From assembly GCA_020344715.1 (NCBI GenBank), contig CP070828.1:406482-411845 (forward strand): 5,364 nt of DNA, in the 5' to 3' direction. A model generated the notes under the pieces. The model was given only the letters and a program-made list of their open reading frames with translations. It was not told the origin of the DNA and made no database searches. Source of the DNA: Candidatus Bathyarchaeota archaeon. Its GTDB lineage: Archaea; Thermoproteota; Bathyarchaeia; Bathyarchaeales; Bathyarchaeaceae. This document shows positions 5,109-5,364 of the stretch, piece after piece. Every line of letters starts with the position of its first letter. The first letter of the stretch is position 1. A program made the position numbers and the translations under genes.

Positions 5109-5127
5109 TTTCTAGAAACGTTTATAT
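5109..5127 (+). promoter_or_regulatory. TATA box and upstream palindrome of the pyruvate-kinase-C-like gene
   Basis: TTTATAT (5121-5127) predicts a start near 5150, only a few bases before the ATG at 5154. TTTCTAGAAA (5109-5118) is a perfect 10-bp palindrome in the BRE position and has the same TTYCTAGRAA pattern as the palindrome beside the regulator TATA box. Confidence 0.58.
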
Positions 5128-5153
5128 CATAGATGAAACAAAAAGTACAAATC

Positions 5154-5364
5154 ATGATAACGTTGAACCGAATGAGTGTTGAGAGAAAAGTTGAATATTT
5201 CAGGAACCCTGGTTCACAAAATAGTGAAAGTGTAATAGAGATTGTTAGGAATCGAATAGAGGGTAACGGCATTAGAACAGTCGTAGTCGCCAGCACTTCT
5301 GGCGAAACTGGGGTAAAATTCGCGAAGGCTCTCAAAGGGATAGCAGCAGTTGTCGTTGTCTCAC
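5154..5364 (+). CDS. Stand-alone pyruvate-kinase C-terminal (alpha/beta) domain protein, 3' partial
   Basis: The frame stays open to the right edge; 70 codons are visible. It reads MSVERKVEYFRNPGSQNSES, then a helix IEIVRNRIEGNGI, then the strand and turn TVVVASTSGETGVKFAKAL and AAVVVVS. This is the pattern of the free-standing archaeal proteins that resemble the C-terminal regulatory domain of pyruvate kinase: E-R-K-V-x-Y-F near the start and V-V-A-S-T-S/T-G-E-T for the phosphate-binding loop. Their role is not established. Three in-frame ATGs exist: 5133 lies too close to the TATA box to be transcribed, 5154 fits a near-leaderless message, and 5172 would start directly at MSVERK. 5154 is chosen with 5172 as a close alternative. 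It is probably controlled by the divergent winged-helix protein. Confidence 0.72.
   Translation, partial: MITLNRMSVERKVEYFRNPGSQNSESVIEIVRNRIEGNGIRTVVVASTSGETGVKFAKALKGIAAVVVVS

Noticed and set aside
5048..5335. 95-codon minus-strand frame opposite the pyruvate-kinase-C-like gene
   Set aside because: It is the antisense shadow of the conserved plus-strand coding sequence and crosses its promoter and the operator.
1..5364. CRISPR array, insertion sequence, rRNA or tRNA gene
   Set aside because: No regularly spaced repeats, transposase, terminal repeats with target duplication or RNA-gene landmarks were seen on either strand.

Overview
The window looks archaeal, probably a mesophilic-to-moderately-thermophilic Thermoproteota/Bathyarchaeia-type genome; the lineage is inference. 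Evidence: TATA boxes about 25-39 bp upstream of start codons with very short or absent leaders, a tungsten-type aldehyde ferredoxin oxidoreductase, archaeal-style small zinc-ribbon and winged-helix proteins, and a free-standing pyruvate-kinase-C-like protein.

Left part (1-2385, + strand): a two-gene operon. A polyferredoxin-like subunit with four [4Fe-4S] motifs, cut by the left edge, is followed with a 1-nt stop/start overlap by a full-length catalytic AOR subunit. The ferredoxin should take electrons from the tungstopterin enzyme during aldehyde oxidation (or feed them in the reverse direction). In the AOR the first Cys of the usual C-x2-C-x3-C cluster motif is replaced by Asp.

Middle part (2386-4692): an island of small genes. 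It holds a likely gene remnant (2415-2636, +), a 37-aa single-helix membrane protein (2626-2739, -), a YpeA-type GNAT acetyltransferase (2951-3367, +), a 42-aa Lys/Arg-rich protein (3455-3583, -), a zinc-ribbon protein (3878-4177, +) and a small helical protein (4468-4692, +). Three of these (37-aa, zinc-ribbon, helical) are preceded by near-identical copies of one promoter element, AAGACGATATTTATAGAAAA, each placed 37-39 nt before the start codon. This suggests a small shared regulon. A perfect 11-bp inverted repeat lies just upstream of one copy.

Right part (4752-5364): a winged-helix regulator (-) is divergent from a pyruvate-kinase-C-like gene (+, cut by the right edge). A 9-bp-arm palindrome lies between their TATA boxes and is a good operator candidate. 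The regulator converges on the helical gene over a T-rich spacer.

The strongest candidate for something undescribed is the thrice-repeated promoter with its small genes. The Asp-substituted AOR comes next.
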